64,000 bases of DNA from Paenibacillus agricola (GTDB lineage: Bacteria > Bacillota > Bacilli > Paenibacillales > NBRC-103111), in NCBI RefSeq assembly GCF_011440305.1, contig NZ_JAAOIW010000004.1:186001-250000 (forward strand). Reading direction: 5' to 3'. The translations under genes and the position numbers were made by a program. Positions 15,058 to 24,124 of this stretch are shown here, piece after piece (positions within the stretch are counted from its first letter, which is position 1; the number at the start of each line of letters is the position of its first letter). A model generated the notes under the pieces. That model was not told the origin of the DNA and ran no database searches. It saw only the letters and a list, made by a program, of their open reading frames with translations.

Positions 15058-15867
15058 TTAAATCGTCCAATCATGCCATTCACTTTTTTGCTTTTCAATC
15101 GTACTTAACCAATCCTTGGTCGTGGATATGAGCTTGGCATAGGCTGTGCTGGAGGAATACGTATGGTCTGCCTGAAAAATCACTTCTTTATCGCACTGCC
15201 CCTGGGATCGCATCCAGAACAGCTTTTGATATAAAAAGCAGTAGTCAACAGGGATTAGCTCATCATTGGTTCCATGCACCACTAATACATCGCCAGTAAA
15301 TTTCCGCGTCTGCTCAAGGGGTTGATGCTTAGTTAAGGAATCGAAAAATTGCGGCTCAAAGGTATAACCCAAATAGTCTGCGGTCCCAAACTGCACGGCG
15401 TCCTCATACAGCTTTTTACCGGTTATTTTAATAATATCACTGAACGGATGGGCTACCGCCGACCAAAGAACGAGTGATTTGATTCTTTTATCCCTTGCGG
15501 CCGTTAACACCGCAATGGCACCACCTAAGCTATGCCCAAGCAGGATGACACGTGTCGGATCCACGCAGCCGATTTGCAGCGCATAATCAACCACATGGCG
15601 CGTTTGGTCGATCATCGAATCCACGCTGCTGGCTCCGTATTGGCCTGTGCTTTCGCCGCAGCCAGCATAATCAAAGCGCAGTACCATATAACCCGCTTGG
15701 CTTAACTCACGCGCCGCCTTAATAAACAAGCGGTCAATTCCAATTCGATTGCCGATAAATCCATGGGCAATAATAACAATCGGATTTTTGTCAGCTGTAG
15801 TTGGTGGATAATGCAAAGTCGCGGCTAGCTCTACCTCGTTGCTACGAATAGTTTTATGATGCTCCAT
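15058..15867 (-). CDS. Alpha/beta hydrolase in the sulfur operon
   Basis: A 269-aa serine hydrolase with no signal peptide. HGFIGNR (oxyanion loop, about 35), GHSLGG (111-116, nucleophile Ser113), the acid in VVHGTNDELIPV and the His in ADHTYSS form the triad. It resembles the BAAT/acyl-CoA thioester and feruloyl-esterase-like cytoplasmic hydrolases. ATG 15865-15867 follows GGAGGG, 43 bp after the cysA stop, so it is co-transcribed with the sulfate transporter. One idea is release of a sulfur compound from an ester; the substrate is not shown. Confidence 0.8.
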   Translation of the reverse strand: MEHHKTIRSNEVELAATLHYPPTTADKNPIVIIAHGFIGNRIGIDRLFIKAARELSQAGYMVLRFDYAGCGESTGQYGASSVDSMIDQTRHVVDYALQIGCVDPTRVILLGHSLGGAIAVLTAARDKRIKSLVLWSAVAHPFSDIIKITGKKLYEDAVQFGTADYLGYTFEPQFFDSLTKHQPLEQTRKFTGDVLVVHGTNDELIPVDYCFLYQKLFWMRSQGQCDKEVIFQADHTYSSSTAYAKLISTTKDWLSTIEKQKSEWHDWTI

Positions 15868-15910
15868 GGAATGCCCTCCTTCATTTTTGTGTGAGCCTGA
15901 CAAATTTATA

Positions 15911-16972
15911 TTAAATATGAACCGGCATCGGATCGGTTTTGAGTGTGTTTTCAACTGTAAGATGCTCTTGGTCATGGAATAAATAAACCCGATGGATCAA
16001 CACGTGGACAGAATCAGAGGGCGTCAAAGCACCAAGCTCCAAGGAGCGGTAAGCGAATAAGGATTGTCCGTTGACCTCTACCTCTACTTGCCAGTTCGTA
16101 CCACGGAAATAAATGTTTTTGACGGTACCACGCTCCGCAGCAGATGGAAATGAAATCTCATGGGCAAAGCCGATCTCGACAAATTCGGGTCGTATCGTAG
16201 CTTGCGCATCCTGGACTTCGACCTTCTCAAAGCCTTTAAATTGGTGGATATCGTTAACCTGGTTGGATTCCCCAATGAAGCTTGCGACAAATGGAGTTTG
16301 GGGATGCTGATAAATTTCGATCGGTGAGCCTTTTTGCTCCAGCCTGCCTTGGTTAATGATCATGATCTGGTCGGCAACCTCAACGGCTTCCTCCTGGTCA
16401 TGTGTAACAAAGATGGTCGTAATGCCCAAACGGTTGATCATGCTTTTCAGCCAGGTTCTTAGCTCTTTGCGAACCTTGGCATCAATAGCGGCAAACGGCT
16501 CATCAAGAAGCAGCAGCTGCGGCTCTGGAGCAATCGCTCTGGCGAAGGCTACCCGCTGGCGCTGCCCGCCGGATAGCTGATGCGGCAGCCGCTTCTCCAA
16601 GCCATTAAGTCCCGTCAGCTCAACCAACTCAGTGACGCGTTCTTTAATTTGTTGCTTCGTGCGCTTTTGTACCGTCAAACCAAAAGCAATATTATCATAT
16701 ACGCTCATATGGCGGAACAACGCATAGTTTTGAAAGACGAGCCCGATCCCACGCTTTTGTGGGGGAATATCGTTGACTTTTTGTCCGTGAAACAGAATCT
16801 CTCCCGAATCCGGATCCTCCAGCCCTGCAAGCATACGGAGAACGGTTGTTTTACCTCCGCCGCTCGGACCCAGCAAGCCAATAAGCTTCCCTTTTTCGAT
16901 TTCAAAACTGACATCCCTGGTAGCCTGAAAGCTGCCAAAGCTTTTCATCAAGTGTTTGGCTACAATATGCAT
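15911..16972 (-). CDS. cysA: Sulfate/thiosulfate ABC transporter ATPase CysA
   Basis: A 353-aa ATPase that drives sulfate import. Walker A GPSGGGKTT (35-43), Q-loop VFQNYALF, signature LSGGQRQR, Walker B LLLLDEPFAAIDA and the H-loop TIFVTHDQEEA are intact. The C-terminal regulatory domain (about 235-353) includes the RPEFVEIG segment of CysA. It is 6 bp behind cysW, in the order cysT-cysW-cysA typical of the family. Confidence 0.93.
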   Translation of the reverse strand: MHIVAKHLMKSFGSFQATRDVSFEIEKGKLIGLLGPSGGGKTTVLRMLAGLEDPDSGEILFHGQKVNDIPPQKRGIGLVFQNYALFRHMSVYDNIAFGLTVQKRTKQQIKERVTELVELTGLNGLEKRLPHQLSGGQRQRVAFARAIAPEPQLLLLDEPFAAIDAKVRKELRTWLKSMINRLGITTIFVTHDQEEAVEVADQIMIINQGRLEQKGSPIEIYQHPQTPFVASFIGESNQVNDIHQFKGFEKVEVQDAQATIRPEFVEIGFAHEISFPSAAERGTVKNIYFRGTNWQVEVEVNGQSLFAYRSLELGALTPSDSVHVLIHRVYLFHDQEHLTVENTLKTDPMPVHI

Positions 16973-16978
16973 GCTCTC

Positions 16979-17863
16979 CTACTCCCCTTCCTTATGCCGC
17001 TGTCCGTCATATTTCCATTCAATAATACTTTTGACCGCTAGGGTCACTACCGCTAATAAAAGCAATAAAGAAGCCATAGCAAATGCTCCTGCCGAATTGT
17101 ATTCGTTATAGAGGATCTGGATGTGTAGCGGCATCGTATTCGTTGACCCCCGGATATGTCCGGATACAACCGAAACGGCGCCAAATTCGCCCATTGCCCG
17201 CGCATTACATAAAATAATTCCGTAGAGCAAGCCCCATTTAATATTGGGAAGTGTCACCTTCCAGAAGATCCGCCAGCCTTTGGCACCAAGCGTTACGGCT
17301 GCTTCCTCCTCCTGCACGCCTTGTGCCTGCATAATCGGCAGCAGCTCACGGGCAATAAAGGGAAAGGTTACAAACACAGTCGCTAGTACAATACCCGGTA
17401 AGGCAAAAAGGATTTTAATGTCATGGTCAGACAGCCAAGGTCCAAACCAGCCTTTGGCACCAAATAATAGTACAAACACAAGCCCTGAAATAACGGGTGA
17501 TACCGCAAAAGGCAGATCAATTAATGTGATAAGCAGGTTTTTTCCTCTAAAATTAAACTTGGTAATCGCCCAAGCTGCGGATACGCCAAATACCAAATTT
17601 AAAGGCACGGCAACGGCTGCGGTTAGCAGCGTTAATTTGATCGCAGAGGCCGCATCTGGATCCACCAAAGCTTTTACATACACATCGGCACCTTTGCGAA
17701 AAGCTTCAACGAATACCGAAACGAGTGGCAGCACAAGCAGAAATCCGAGAAATAATAAAGCAATACTGATTAATATCCATTTTACGACCGCCGGTTCGGT
17801 GACATGCTTCGGTCTATCCCGAAACCCCAAACCTGTCTTAGCGGTTGCCACATACCCGGCCAT
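16979..17863 (-). CDS. cysW: Sulfate ABC transporter permease CysW
   Basis: A 294-aa inner-membrane permease with about six membrane segments. The coupling EAA-type loop reads [27 protein letters not shown], followed by [17 protein letters not shown], the CysW signature that lines the ATPase contact. ATG 17863 follows AGGAGG, 12 bp from the cysT stop. It pairs with CysT to form the channel. Confidence 0.92.
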   Translation of the reverse strand: MAGYVATAKTGLGFRDRPKHVTEPAVVKWILISIALLFLGFLLVLPLVSVFVEAFRKGADVYVKALVDPDAASAIKLTLLTAAVAVPLNLVFGVSAAWAITKFNFRGKNLLITLIDLPFAVSPVISGLVFVLLFGAKGWFGPWLSDHDIKILFALPGIVLATVFVTFPFIARELLPIMQAQGVQEEEAAVTLGAKGWRIFWKVTLPNIKWGLLYGIILCNARAMGEFGAVSVVSGHIRGSTNTMPLHIQILYNEYNSAGAFAMASLLLLLAVVTLAVKSIIEWKYDGQRHKEGE

Positions 17864-17875
17864 GGTGTTTCCTCC

Positions 17876-18709
17876 TTAGGTTACATTAAAACGATTAGCC
17901 CGCCATTGCAGGAAGTTAATAACCAGCAGCAGCAAAAAGGAAACGACCAGCATCACTAATGCTATAGCTGTGGCACCTGTGTAATCGTATTGCTCAAGCT
18001 TGGTCATGATCAGCAAAGGGGCAATTTCTGTCTTCATCGGCATATTGCCTGAGATGAAAACTACAGAACCATATTCGCCGACCGCCCGGGCAAAGGCTAA
18101 GGTAAAGCCTGTCAATGCTGCAGGCAAAAGCTCAGGAAAGATGACTTTCCTAAAGGTTCGCCAGCGGCTGGCTCCTAGGCTAACTGAAGCTTCCTCGGTT
18201 TCCTTTTGTAATTCTTCAATTACCGGCTGCAACGTCCTGACGACAAAAGGAATACCGATAAACGTCAGTGCGATCATGATTCCTATGGGGGTATAAGCTA
18301 CCTTGAAGCCCATCGGCTCAATAATGCGACCTATCCAGCCATTTTGCGAGTAAATTGTGGTTAAAGCTATTCCAGCTACTGCTGTAGGCAAAGCAAAAGG
18401 AAGGTCTACCAACGCATCAACAAAACGTTTACCAGGAAATGAATATCTGACCAATACCCATGCTACAATAAATCCGAATATCACATTAATAATGGCGGCA
18501 CCGAAAGAGGCTCCAAAGCTGATTTTGTAAGACGCTACAACCCTGGGATCACTGATCGTTTCCCAGAATTGCAGCAAGGTCAAACCGGATGTTTTAATGA
18601 AAATAGCGGATAAAGGAAATAAGACAATCAAGCTAAGGTAAAGCACGGTAAATCCCATTGATAACCCGAATCCGGGCAATACACTTCGTTGTTTCCATTT
18701 GCTTGCCAT
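17876..18709 (-). CDS. cysT: Sulfate ABC transporter permease CysT
   Basis: A 277-aa permease with six predicted membrane helices. [27 protein letters not shown] is its coupling loop and [17 protein letters not shown] is the CysT/CysU signature. ATG 18709 follows GAGGAGAGG. A pair of hairpin repeats (18732-18807) fills the 105-bp gap to the binding-protein gene, unusual within such an operon. Confidence 0.92.
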   Translation of the reverse strand: MASKWKQRSVLPGFGLSMGFTVLYLSLIVLFPLSAIFIKTSGLTLLQFWETISDPRVVASYKISFGASFGAAIINVIFGFIVAWVLVRYSFPGKRFVDALVDLPFALPTAVAGIALTTIYSQNGWIGRIIEPMGFKVAYTPIGIMIALTFIGIPFVVRTLQPVIEELQKETEEASVSLGASRWRTFRKVIFPELLPAALTGFTLAFARAVGEYGSVVFISGNMPMKTEIAPLLIMTKLEQYDYTGATAIALVMLVVSFLLLLVINFLQWRANRFNVT

Positions 18710-18731
18710 GGATTCCTCTCCTCTGACTCAA

Positions 18732-18807
18732 GAGTTTTGCTTTTAGCAAAACTCACATCGTAAGCATCTTCTTAGCTTTGCTTCAGCAATACTTACATCG
18801 TAAGCTG
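18732..18807 (-). repeat. Leader hairpin repeats before cysT (2 units)
   Basis: Read on the minus strand, two ~38-bp units occur, GCTTACGATGTAAGTATTGC... and ATGCTTACGATGTGAGT... The second ends in the hairpin GAGTTTTGCT/AGCAAAACTC and is followed by the cysT ribosome site. It belongs to a family also found at 35507-35632, 38012-38098 and 61629-61750. Confidence 0.75.
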
Positions 18808-18814
18808 CCTCAAA

Positions 18815-19921
18815 TTATGGTTTGTAAATTTGGTCGAAAATCGCTTTATCGCTGAAATGTTTCTTTTGTGCTACTGTCCAACCACCGAATAACGGATCAT
18901 CAATCGTGATCAGGTTTAATTTCGGGAATTGGGCTTCAAATTTCTTAGCTACTGCTTCCAAACGTGGACGATAGTAGTTTTTGGCAGCAATATTTTGCCC
19001 TTCTTCGGTATACAGGTATTCCAGGTAAGCTTGGGAAACCTCGCGTGTTCCTTTTTTATCTACAACCTTGTCAACAACAGCTACAGGAGGCTCTGCCAAA
19101 ATACTCATCGAAGGATAAATAATTTCAAATTTATCTTTACCAAACTCATTGATCGATAGATAAGCCTCGTTCTCCCATGCCAGCAATACATCACCAATAC
19201 CGCGTTGAACGAATGTATTTGTGGAATCACGCGCTCCTGAATCCAACACCGGTACGTTTTTGAACAGCTGTTGGACAAATTCTTGAGTTTTCGTTTCATC
19301 TTTGTTAAATTTCTGCGAGGCGAATGCCCAAGCTGCCAAGTAGTTCCAGCGTGCGCCACCTGATGTTTTCGGATTCGGTGTAATGACTTGCACGCCTGGC
19401 TTGATCAAATCATCCCAGTCTTTGATCGCTTTGGGATTGCCTTTTTTGACTAGGAACACGATTGTCGATGTGTAAGGTGTACTATTTTGCTGCAGCTTTT
19501 TTTGCCAATCCTTTTGGATCAAGCCTGCCTCTTGCACCGCATCGATATCATAGGCAAGTGCCAAGGTGACAACATCGGCTTCCAAGCCATCAATGACAGA
19601 GCGCCCTTGCTTGCCAGATCCACCGTGAGAGGCTTTAACGGTTACTTTTTGTCCAGTTTTCTTTTCCCAGTAGGTGGAGAATGCTTTATTATATTCTGCA
19701 TATAATTCACGGGTGGGATCATAGGATACGTTCAGAATTTCTACGGGTGGTTTGGGTGTAGCTGCTGGAGCCGGTGCTGGTGTAGCAGCGGATTTGGTAT
19801 CTGTTGTCGCGGCAGGTGCGGCAGCCGGTGTTGGTGTGGCAGCTCCCCCGCAAGCTGTAAGCCCGAATAGTGATAAAGTAAGTGCGCTCAGTAAAGTTAA
19901 TTTTCCCAATCGAATGTTCAT
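18815..19921 (-). CDS. Sulfate-binding lipoprotein
   Basis: A 368-aa extracellular solute-binding protein of the Sbp/CysP family. A signal sequence ends in lipobox LTAC (lipid Cys near residue 24), followed by an Ala/Pro/Thr linker to about 55. [20 protein letters not shown] opens the sulfate-binding domain and [25 protein letters not shown] is the family's anion-binding segment. ATG 19921 follows GGGGAGAAG. First gene of the sulfur operon, expressed from the promoter at 20105-20133 with a leader of about 180 bases. Whether sulfate or thiosulfate is preferred cannot be told. Confidence 0.9.
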   Translation of the reverse strand: MNIRLGKLTLLSALTLSLFGLTACGGAATPTPAAAPAATTDTKSAATPAPAPAATPKPPVEILNVSYDPTRELYAEYNKAFSTYWEKKTGQKVTVKASHGGSGKQGRSVIDGLEADVVTLALAYDIDAVQEAGLIQKDWQKKLQQNSTPYTSTIVFLVKKGNPKAIKDWDDLIKPGVQVITPNPKTSGGARWNYLAAWAFASQKFNKDETKTQEFVQQLFKNVPVLDSGARDSTNTFVQRGIGDVLLAWENEAYLSINEFGKDKFEIIYPSMSILAEPPVAVVDKVVDKKGTREVSQAYLEYLYTEEGQNIAAKNYYRPRLEAVAKKFEAQFPKLNLITIDDPLFGGWTVAQKKHFSDKAIFDQIYKP

Positions 19922-20039
19922 AAGTGATCTTCTCCCCTAATATAAACTTATCTTATAAATAAACCTTTTAAAATAGTGCCCACTAAGCTTCGCAAGCTTT
20001 GGATGGATCAGATACGGTCTAGTATAAAAAGATTTTAGC

Positions 20040-20090
20040 TGGCGTCTCCGGCTGTCCGGTAGTCGTTTGATAATTCCGATCTGTTTACTA
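20040..20090 (-). promoter_or_regulatory. Possible CymR-type half-site in the sulfur operon leader
   Basis: Just downstream of the -10 element the minus strand reads TAAAACATAGTAAA, CAG, ATCGGAATTA. The ATnGGAATT half and the TAA-rich half resemble the CymR site of Bacillus sulfur genes as I recall it, but with three extra bases between halves. This is a weak suggestion only. Confidence 0.25.
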
Positions 20091-20104
20091 TGTTTTATAA
20101 AAGT

Positions 20105-20133
20105 ATATTAGCATCGCAGAAGAATTGTGTCAA
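20105..20133 (-). promoter_or_regulatory. Sigma-A promoter of the sulfur operon
   Basis: On the minus strand TTGACA (20128-20133), 17 bases, TAATAT (20105-20110). This is close to consensus and lies about 185 bases before the binding-protein start. An AAGCTTCGCAAGCTT hairpin (about 19986-20000) lies in the leader. Confidence 0.75.
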
Positions 20134-20223
20134 TAAGTTTTGGAAATTATTTCGTAATATCAATAACAGCGCTTAAGAAGCACTGGTTACTTTAGCTTAT
20201 AAAGTAATGAAATACGCTCATAA

Positions 20224-20264
20224 TGCAATATATATTGTACATATTGCAATTTTCAGTGTATACT
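20224..20264 (+). promoter_or_regulatory. Promoter with overlapping palindromic operator
   Basis: TTGTAC (20235-20240), 18 bases, TATACT (20259-20264) form a sigma-A promoter. The inverted repeat TGCAATAT (20224-20231) / ATATTGCA (20241-20248) straddles the -35. Since the operon encodes an HTH protein, autorepression is likely. Confidence 0.6.
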
Positions 20265-20303
20265 AACAGTAGCTTAGTAACGAAAACAAAGGAGATGACT
20301 GTA

Positions 20304-20813
20304 ATGAAATGGTTCAATTTTGAGAACAAGCATACTGACGAAAGGATCATAAATACCCGTAATTCGATATACAAAGAAATATATAGTCTTGTGGCGATCC
20401 TTTGTATAGCTTCAGCTATCTTTAAAACCATTAAATATGGAACGCAAATAGAAGTTATAGCCACCGAGCTCCTAATTTTAATCGTATCTGCTCTTTATTA
20501 CACCTACCGCTCGGTACGACTTGGCGTATATTCAGATATAGTTGAGGTGCATGATCGAACAAGCAAATATCCGATGAGTATTAAAAATGTCGTTATGGGC
20601 TTAGGCTTGGGTATAGGTTTAGCTATTTATTTCGGGGTAAGAAGCGCTCTTCTTTATGCAGAAGGAGGCCCACAGGCGTTGTATTATTTCATGATTGTGT
20701 TTGTTGTGGCTTTGATCATTTATATTCCTTTTCTCGTTACAATTATGACGCTTCCTCATGCATGGGCTAATAAGGTGAGCAAACGTAGGAATCGAGAGGA
20801 GTTAGATGAGTAG
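20304..20813 (+). CDS. DUF6773-like membrane protein
   Basis: A 169-aa protein with four likely membrane segments (about 25-42, 52-68, 94-112 and 121-145), a polar N-terminus (FENKHTDERIINTRNSIYKE) and a basic C-terminus. The arrangement and N-terminal motif resemble the DUF6773 family found beside small HTH regulators in Firmicutes. ATG 20304 follows AAAGGAG. It is 27 bp upstream of the HTH gene and in the same operon. The function is unknown. Confidence 0.65.
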   Translation: MKWFNFENKHTDERIINTRNSIYKEIYSLVAILCIASAIFKTIKYGTQIEVIATELLILIVSALYYTYRSVRLGVYSDIVEVHDRTSKYPMSIKNVVMGLGLGIGLAIYFGVRSALLYAEGGPQALYYFMIVFVVALIIYIPFLVTIMTLPHAWANKVSKRRNREELDE

Positions 20814-20840
20814 GTACGCGATAAAAAGAGGTGAAGTCAC

Positions 20841-21035
20841 ATGAAAAACATTAAATTAAAGCTGGCCCGTGTTGAAAAGGATTTGTCCCAAGAGGCACTC
20901 GCGCAACTGGTCGGGGTGTCTAGACAAACTATAGGGCTTATAGAACTGGGCAAGTATAACCCGAGCCTATCCTTATGCGTTTCCATCTGCAAGGTGTTGT
21001 CCAAGACTTTGAATGATTTATTTTGGGAGGAGTAG
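20841..21035 (+). CDS. Small Xre-family HTH regulator
   Basis: A 64-aa protein that is nearly all one helix-turn-helix domain: KLKLARVEKDLSQEALAQLVGVSRQTIGLIELGKYNPSLSL, then LSKTLNDLFW. These compact regulators typically control the membrane-protein gene they accompany. ATG 20841 follows AAGAGGTG. The palindrome at 20224-20248 is its probable target. Confidence 0.85.
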   Translation: MKNIKLKLARVEKDLSQEALAQLVGVSRQTIGLIELGKYNPSLSLCVSICKVLSKTLNDLFWEE

Positions 21036-21054
21036 GAATACCTCCAACACTGTT

Positions 21055-21081
21055 CGCTAGAGGCGGTAATTGCCTCCAGCG
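21055..21081. terminator. Hairpin between convergent genes
   Basis: CGCTAGAGGC pairs with GCCTCCAGCG around GGTAATT. There is no T-run, but it lies between the HTH gene and the convergent COG0523 gene. Confidence 0.45.
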
Positions 21082-21126
21082 ATAAATGATTGGTATGCAA
21101 GCAGGCCATAGTAAAGCGCCACTCTT

Positions 21127-22182
21127 CTAGCTTTCCACGGATACTGCTTGCTCCAAGGCTATTAAATCTGCTGCCAGCTTCGATTTGGAAAAATGCTCGC
21201 CAATAAATACAGCCACATTGGGAACCTGCTCTTTAGGCGTAATTTTCACAAAATCCATTTCTCGATAGGCAAATTGAAATAAAAACAAGCTCGACGTATC
21301 CGTAAACTGCAAAATGCCCTTTGCCCGGTAGATCTCAGCCGGAAGCTTGCTGACCAGCTCTTCAAACTGTTCACTATTCACAGGGTTGGCAAAATAATGC
21401 GTGTATACCATGACGTGATCATGGGAGTGGTGGTGCTGGTCTTCTTCCGCGTGAGCGTGCTCATTGTGGGAAGGGTGGGTGCAGGCAGCACCTTCATGAT
21501 CATGGTCGTCATGCTTATGGTCATGTGCATGGGCATGCTCCATAGCCGGCTGCTCTGCTAAAGCGCCTGTAGCTTCATCCAAGCGATCCAGCATCGTCAA
21601 GTCGATTTGGCACTTAACCGTTGCTGTCATTGGAGCTACCTGGTTCCATTCACGAATCGTATGCTCCAGCATAAGCAGGTCGGCTGCACTGACCAGATCC
21701 GTTTTATTTAAAATCAGCTCGGAAGCGCAGCGAATTTGATCCTGCATTAAGCGGTACGTTTTGCCTTGTCCCTTCTTATGCCGCTCCAGCAGCTGTGCAG
21801 CGTCTACAATCGTAATAAGCGACTTCAGCTCCATCTCTGTAAGCAACGAGGCATCCGTCACCCCATCAAGGATTTCAATTGGATTGGCCGCCCCTGTGCA
21901 TTCCACGAAAATCACATCAGGCTTGTGCTCCAGTATCAGCTCACGTAGCTCCATGCCCAAGTCGCCGCGGATCGTGCAACAAATGCACCCGCTCAGCATT
22001 TCCGTCATCGGTACCTCATCATCCACGAGCATGCCGTCCAAATTCACATCACCCAGCTCATTCATCAGCACAGCCGGCTTTTTCCCGCTAAGTCTATAAT
22101 AATCTAAAGCCTGTGTTAAAAATGTCGTCTTACCGCTTCCCAAAAATCCTGATAATATATGTACAGGCACTATTGTATTCAT
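21127..22182 (-). CDS. COG0523 (CobW-family) metal-chaperone GTPase
   Basis: A 351-aa G3E GTPase. FLGSGKTT (13-20) is Walker A, GCICC (65-69) is the metal-binding CxCC motif, ECTGAANPIEI and LNKTDLV are the switch and guanine-specificity motifs. A His/Asp-rich linker (HAHDHKHDDHDHEGAACTH and beyond) lies between the GTPase and C-terminal domains, as in zinc-associated YciC/ZigA/YeiR members. It probably delivers zinc or another metal to a client enzyme. ATG 22182 follows AGGAGA. No clear Zur box is seen upstream; a MITE-like palindrome is there instead. The exact metal is uncertain. Confidence 0.85.
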   Translation of the reverse strand: MNTIVPVHILSGFLGSGKTTFLTQALDYYRLSGKKPAVLMNELGDVNLDGMLVDDEVPMTEMLSGCICCTIRGDLGMELRELILEHKPDVIFVECTGAANPIEILDGVTDASLLTEMELKSLITIVDAAQLLERHKKGQGKTYRLMQDQIRCASELILNKTDLVSAADLLMLEHTIREWNQVAPMTATVKCQIDLTMLDRLDEATGALAEQPAMEHAHAHDHKHDDHDHEGAACTHPSHNEHAHAEEDQHHHSHDHVMVYTHYFANPVNSEQFEELVSKLPAEIYRAKGILQFTDTSSLFLFQFAYREMDFVKITPKEQVPNVAVFIGEHFSKSKLAADLIALEQAVSVES

Positions 22183-22213
22183 GGTTAGTCTCCTCTATGG
22201 AATATTGTGGAAT

Positions 22214-22375
22214 GTGGTGAATTAGTTGCGCTGCGTGGCCAGGGTTTTCCTCCGACTGCTGTTGTTCAAGGATTTTTTTGAATATATAAATGCTTTAGCG
22301 GTGAAAAAGCCATGAACAAAGGCAACGCTACGCTATCTCCAGAACACCCTGGCCACTCCGCTATTATTCACCGCA
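22214..22375. repeat. MITE-like 160-bp inverted-repeat element
   Basis: Left arm 22214-22248 and right arm 22341-22375 are imperfect inverted repeats of about 35 bases, best conserved at GTGGCCAGGGT (22235-22245) / ACCCTGGCCAC (22346-22356). An inner pair TTGTTCA (22262-22268) / TGAACAA (22313-22319) continues the pairing. It contains no gene. It fills most of the 300-bp gap between the divergent COG0523 and TIM-barrel genes. Confidence 0.55.
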
Positions 22376-22482
22376 CTTCTAAAATTAGTGATTCATCGTA
22401 CTTTTAAAAGTGTAGCTATGTATGCAGGGAAAGTCAATTAAATGTAATTGTTACATATACCGTACGGAAAGGCAGGGAGCCC

Positions 22483-23826
22483 ATGATTCAAACCTTACAA
22501 GGATCGTCTATACAAATCGACCCCGTCTTCCCCTACTACCAAAACCGTTCGGAGTCAAGCATTGTAGATGAACTGGAGCTGGCAGGGTATCGGACTGTGC
22601 ATTATTTTGTTACTGATGAGAAAAAGGTAAACATCAAGCTAGTCGAGCTGCTTCGTGCGCGTGGCATGATGGTTTGGGCTACAATACTTGGGAATGGCAC
22701 TTATATAACCGACCATTTGCCCAAGGATTGGCCGGATTGGCAAATGGCTCTTCTAAAGCCGGTCAATGACGGGTACGTTCGCCTCTCCCCTTTTAGCTAT
22801 CGCTATGTGGAATGGAAAAAGCAGGCATTAGCAAATTTGGTGAAAACCGTCCCGTTTGACGGATTGGAGATTGCCGAGCCTTATTTCCCAGAATGGAACG
22901 GGCTTTCCAGTGGCACCTATGGCGATGTGGGCCCGTATGCGCGGGCAGCGTTTAAGCAGCAATTTGGCAGTGATATTCCCGATTTTAAATATTGGACATC
23001 CGCTAACTATTACAAAAAGAACACGGCGCTCTACAGACAATGGGTCGAATTCCGGGTGACTGCCGTCAATCGATTTTTGAATGAGCTGATCAATGGGTCT
23101 AATGGCGTCCGGGATTCAAGACCAGGGATTAAGATTGCGACGTGGTCGCTCGGCGTACAGGCAGGAGCGGCTTCTGTTGAAAAAGTGCGTGAATTTCACG
23201 GACTCGACGCTGCCGCGATGATATCGATTGTAAAGCCTGATATGCATGTCATTCAGACGCATTGGCCAGATTGGATGCGCTGGTGGCTTCCTGCCGATTA
23301 TATTAAGCATTATGAGCCCTTTGTCGCCCAAATCCGTTCCTGGCACCCTACATTGCCCCTTAGCGTACAAACAGATGTTGGTTCACTTCGCCCTATGCGG
23401 CGCAGCCGTGCATGGCTGGACGCATTCTCAGCATGCAGTGAACAGCTTGGCTATCTCAGTTGGACAGCCTATGAATATCATTTGGGTACCTATATGTATG
23501 AGGAGAAGCCCGCCTTACAACGTGTTAAACGGCTAGGAGCTCATCAATTGCTGCTGCAATTCCAAAAAAGAATCGATTCTGCCGCAGCTGAGCATAGTGG
23601 AAACTATTCCATTATTTTTGAAGGAAAAGTGTTATCTGATATCAAGGTCAAAGTCTTAAAGGTCGATGGCAGCAATATATGGCTGGAAAGTGCACAATTT
23701 CCATTGGAGCGATTCGAGCTATCGGTAGCCAAGCTCAAGGATACGCCAGCGCTTTGGCTATTTCCAAGTCAGAAGGCTAATGAAATGAAGGAGCCTTGTG
23801 TTGTTGCTGTTGAGCGGTATCGATAG
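22483..23826 (+). CDS. TIM-barrel protein resembling hypothetical glycoside hydrolases
   Basis: A 447-aa protein without a signal peptide. Residues about 10-350 look like a TIM barrel of the glycoside-hydrolase-like type (GYRTVHYFVTDE, VPFDGLEIAEPYFPEWNG with acidic residues after a strand, SYLSWTAYEYHLGTYM). About 90 C-terminal residues form a strand-rich domain. It may belong to the hypothetical GHL6-like glycosyl hydrolase group, but I am not sure of the family and no catalytic pair can be named. ATG 22483 follows a GGGAG site. Monocistronic, with the strong terminator 23950-23996. Confidence 0.6.
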   Translation: MIQTLQGSSIQIDPVFPYYQNRSESSIVDELELAGYRTVHYFVTDEKKVNIKLVELLRARGMMVWATILGNGTYITDHLPKDWPDWQMALLKPVNDGYVRLSPFSYRYVEWKKQALANLVKTVPFDGLEIAEPYFPEWNGLSSGTYGDVGPYARAAFKQQFGSDIPDFKYWTSANYYKKNTALYRQWVEFRVTAVNRFLNELINGSNGVRDSRPGIKIATWSLGVQAGAASVEKVREFHGLDAAAMISIVKPDMHVIQTHWPDWMRWWLPADYIKHYEPFVAQIRSWHPTLPLSVQTDVGSLRPMRRSRAWLDAFSACSEQLGYLSWTAYEYHLGTYMYEEKPALQRVKRLGAHQLLLQFQKRIDSAAAEHSGNYSIIFEGKVLSDIKVKVLKVDGSNIWLESAQFPLERFELSVAKLKDTPALWLFPSQKANEMKEPCVVAVERYR

Positions 23827-23949
23827 GACTGCGCATACACCCCGCATCCAGCTATGTAGCAGAAGATGTTTATCAGCTATATTAGAAGGTAGAATGGGTT
23901 GGGCGTTAGCTGGCGAATGTACATGTTATACGATTGGACTTGCCTCTAT

Positions 23950-23996
23950 AAAAAAAACGCTAATCTCCTTTTACATACGGAGATTAGCGTTTTTTT
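23950..23996. terminator. Strong symmetrical terminator
   Basis: AAAAAAACGCTAATCTCC and GGAGATTAGCGTTTTTTT pair perfectly around TTTTACATAC. It ends the TIM-barrel gene from the left and can also end the leftward DUF4395 gene. The flanks 23827-23949 and 23997-24124 show no gene. Confidence 0.9.
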
Positions 23997-24124
23997 GGAA
24001 TAATGGAGATCTGCGTTATCCAATACAAACAATAAAATCGGATACGATGTTTGTGAAAAGCTGATGCTTATCGGATGTTATTAGCCACGCAATTGGGGCT
24101 TATTTTTATTGTAAGCAGCCCTAA

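Noticed and set aside
19922-20104. SAM riboswitch (S-box) or T-box in the sulfur operon leader
   Set aside because: The leader lacks the conserved S-box helix sequences and T-box bulge; only a small AAGCTT hairpin is present.
22183-22482. Zur-type operator before the COG0523 GTPase
   Set aside because: No AATCGTAATNATTACGATT-like palindrome was found; the only structure is the MITE-like inverted repeat.
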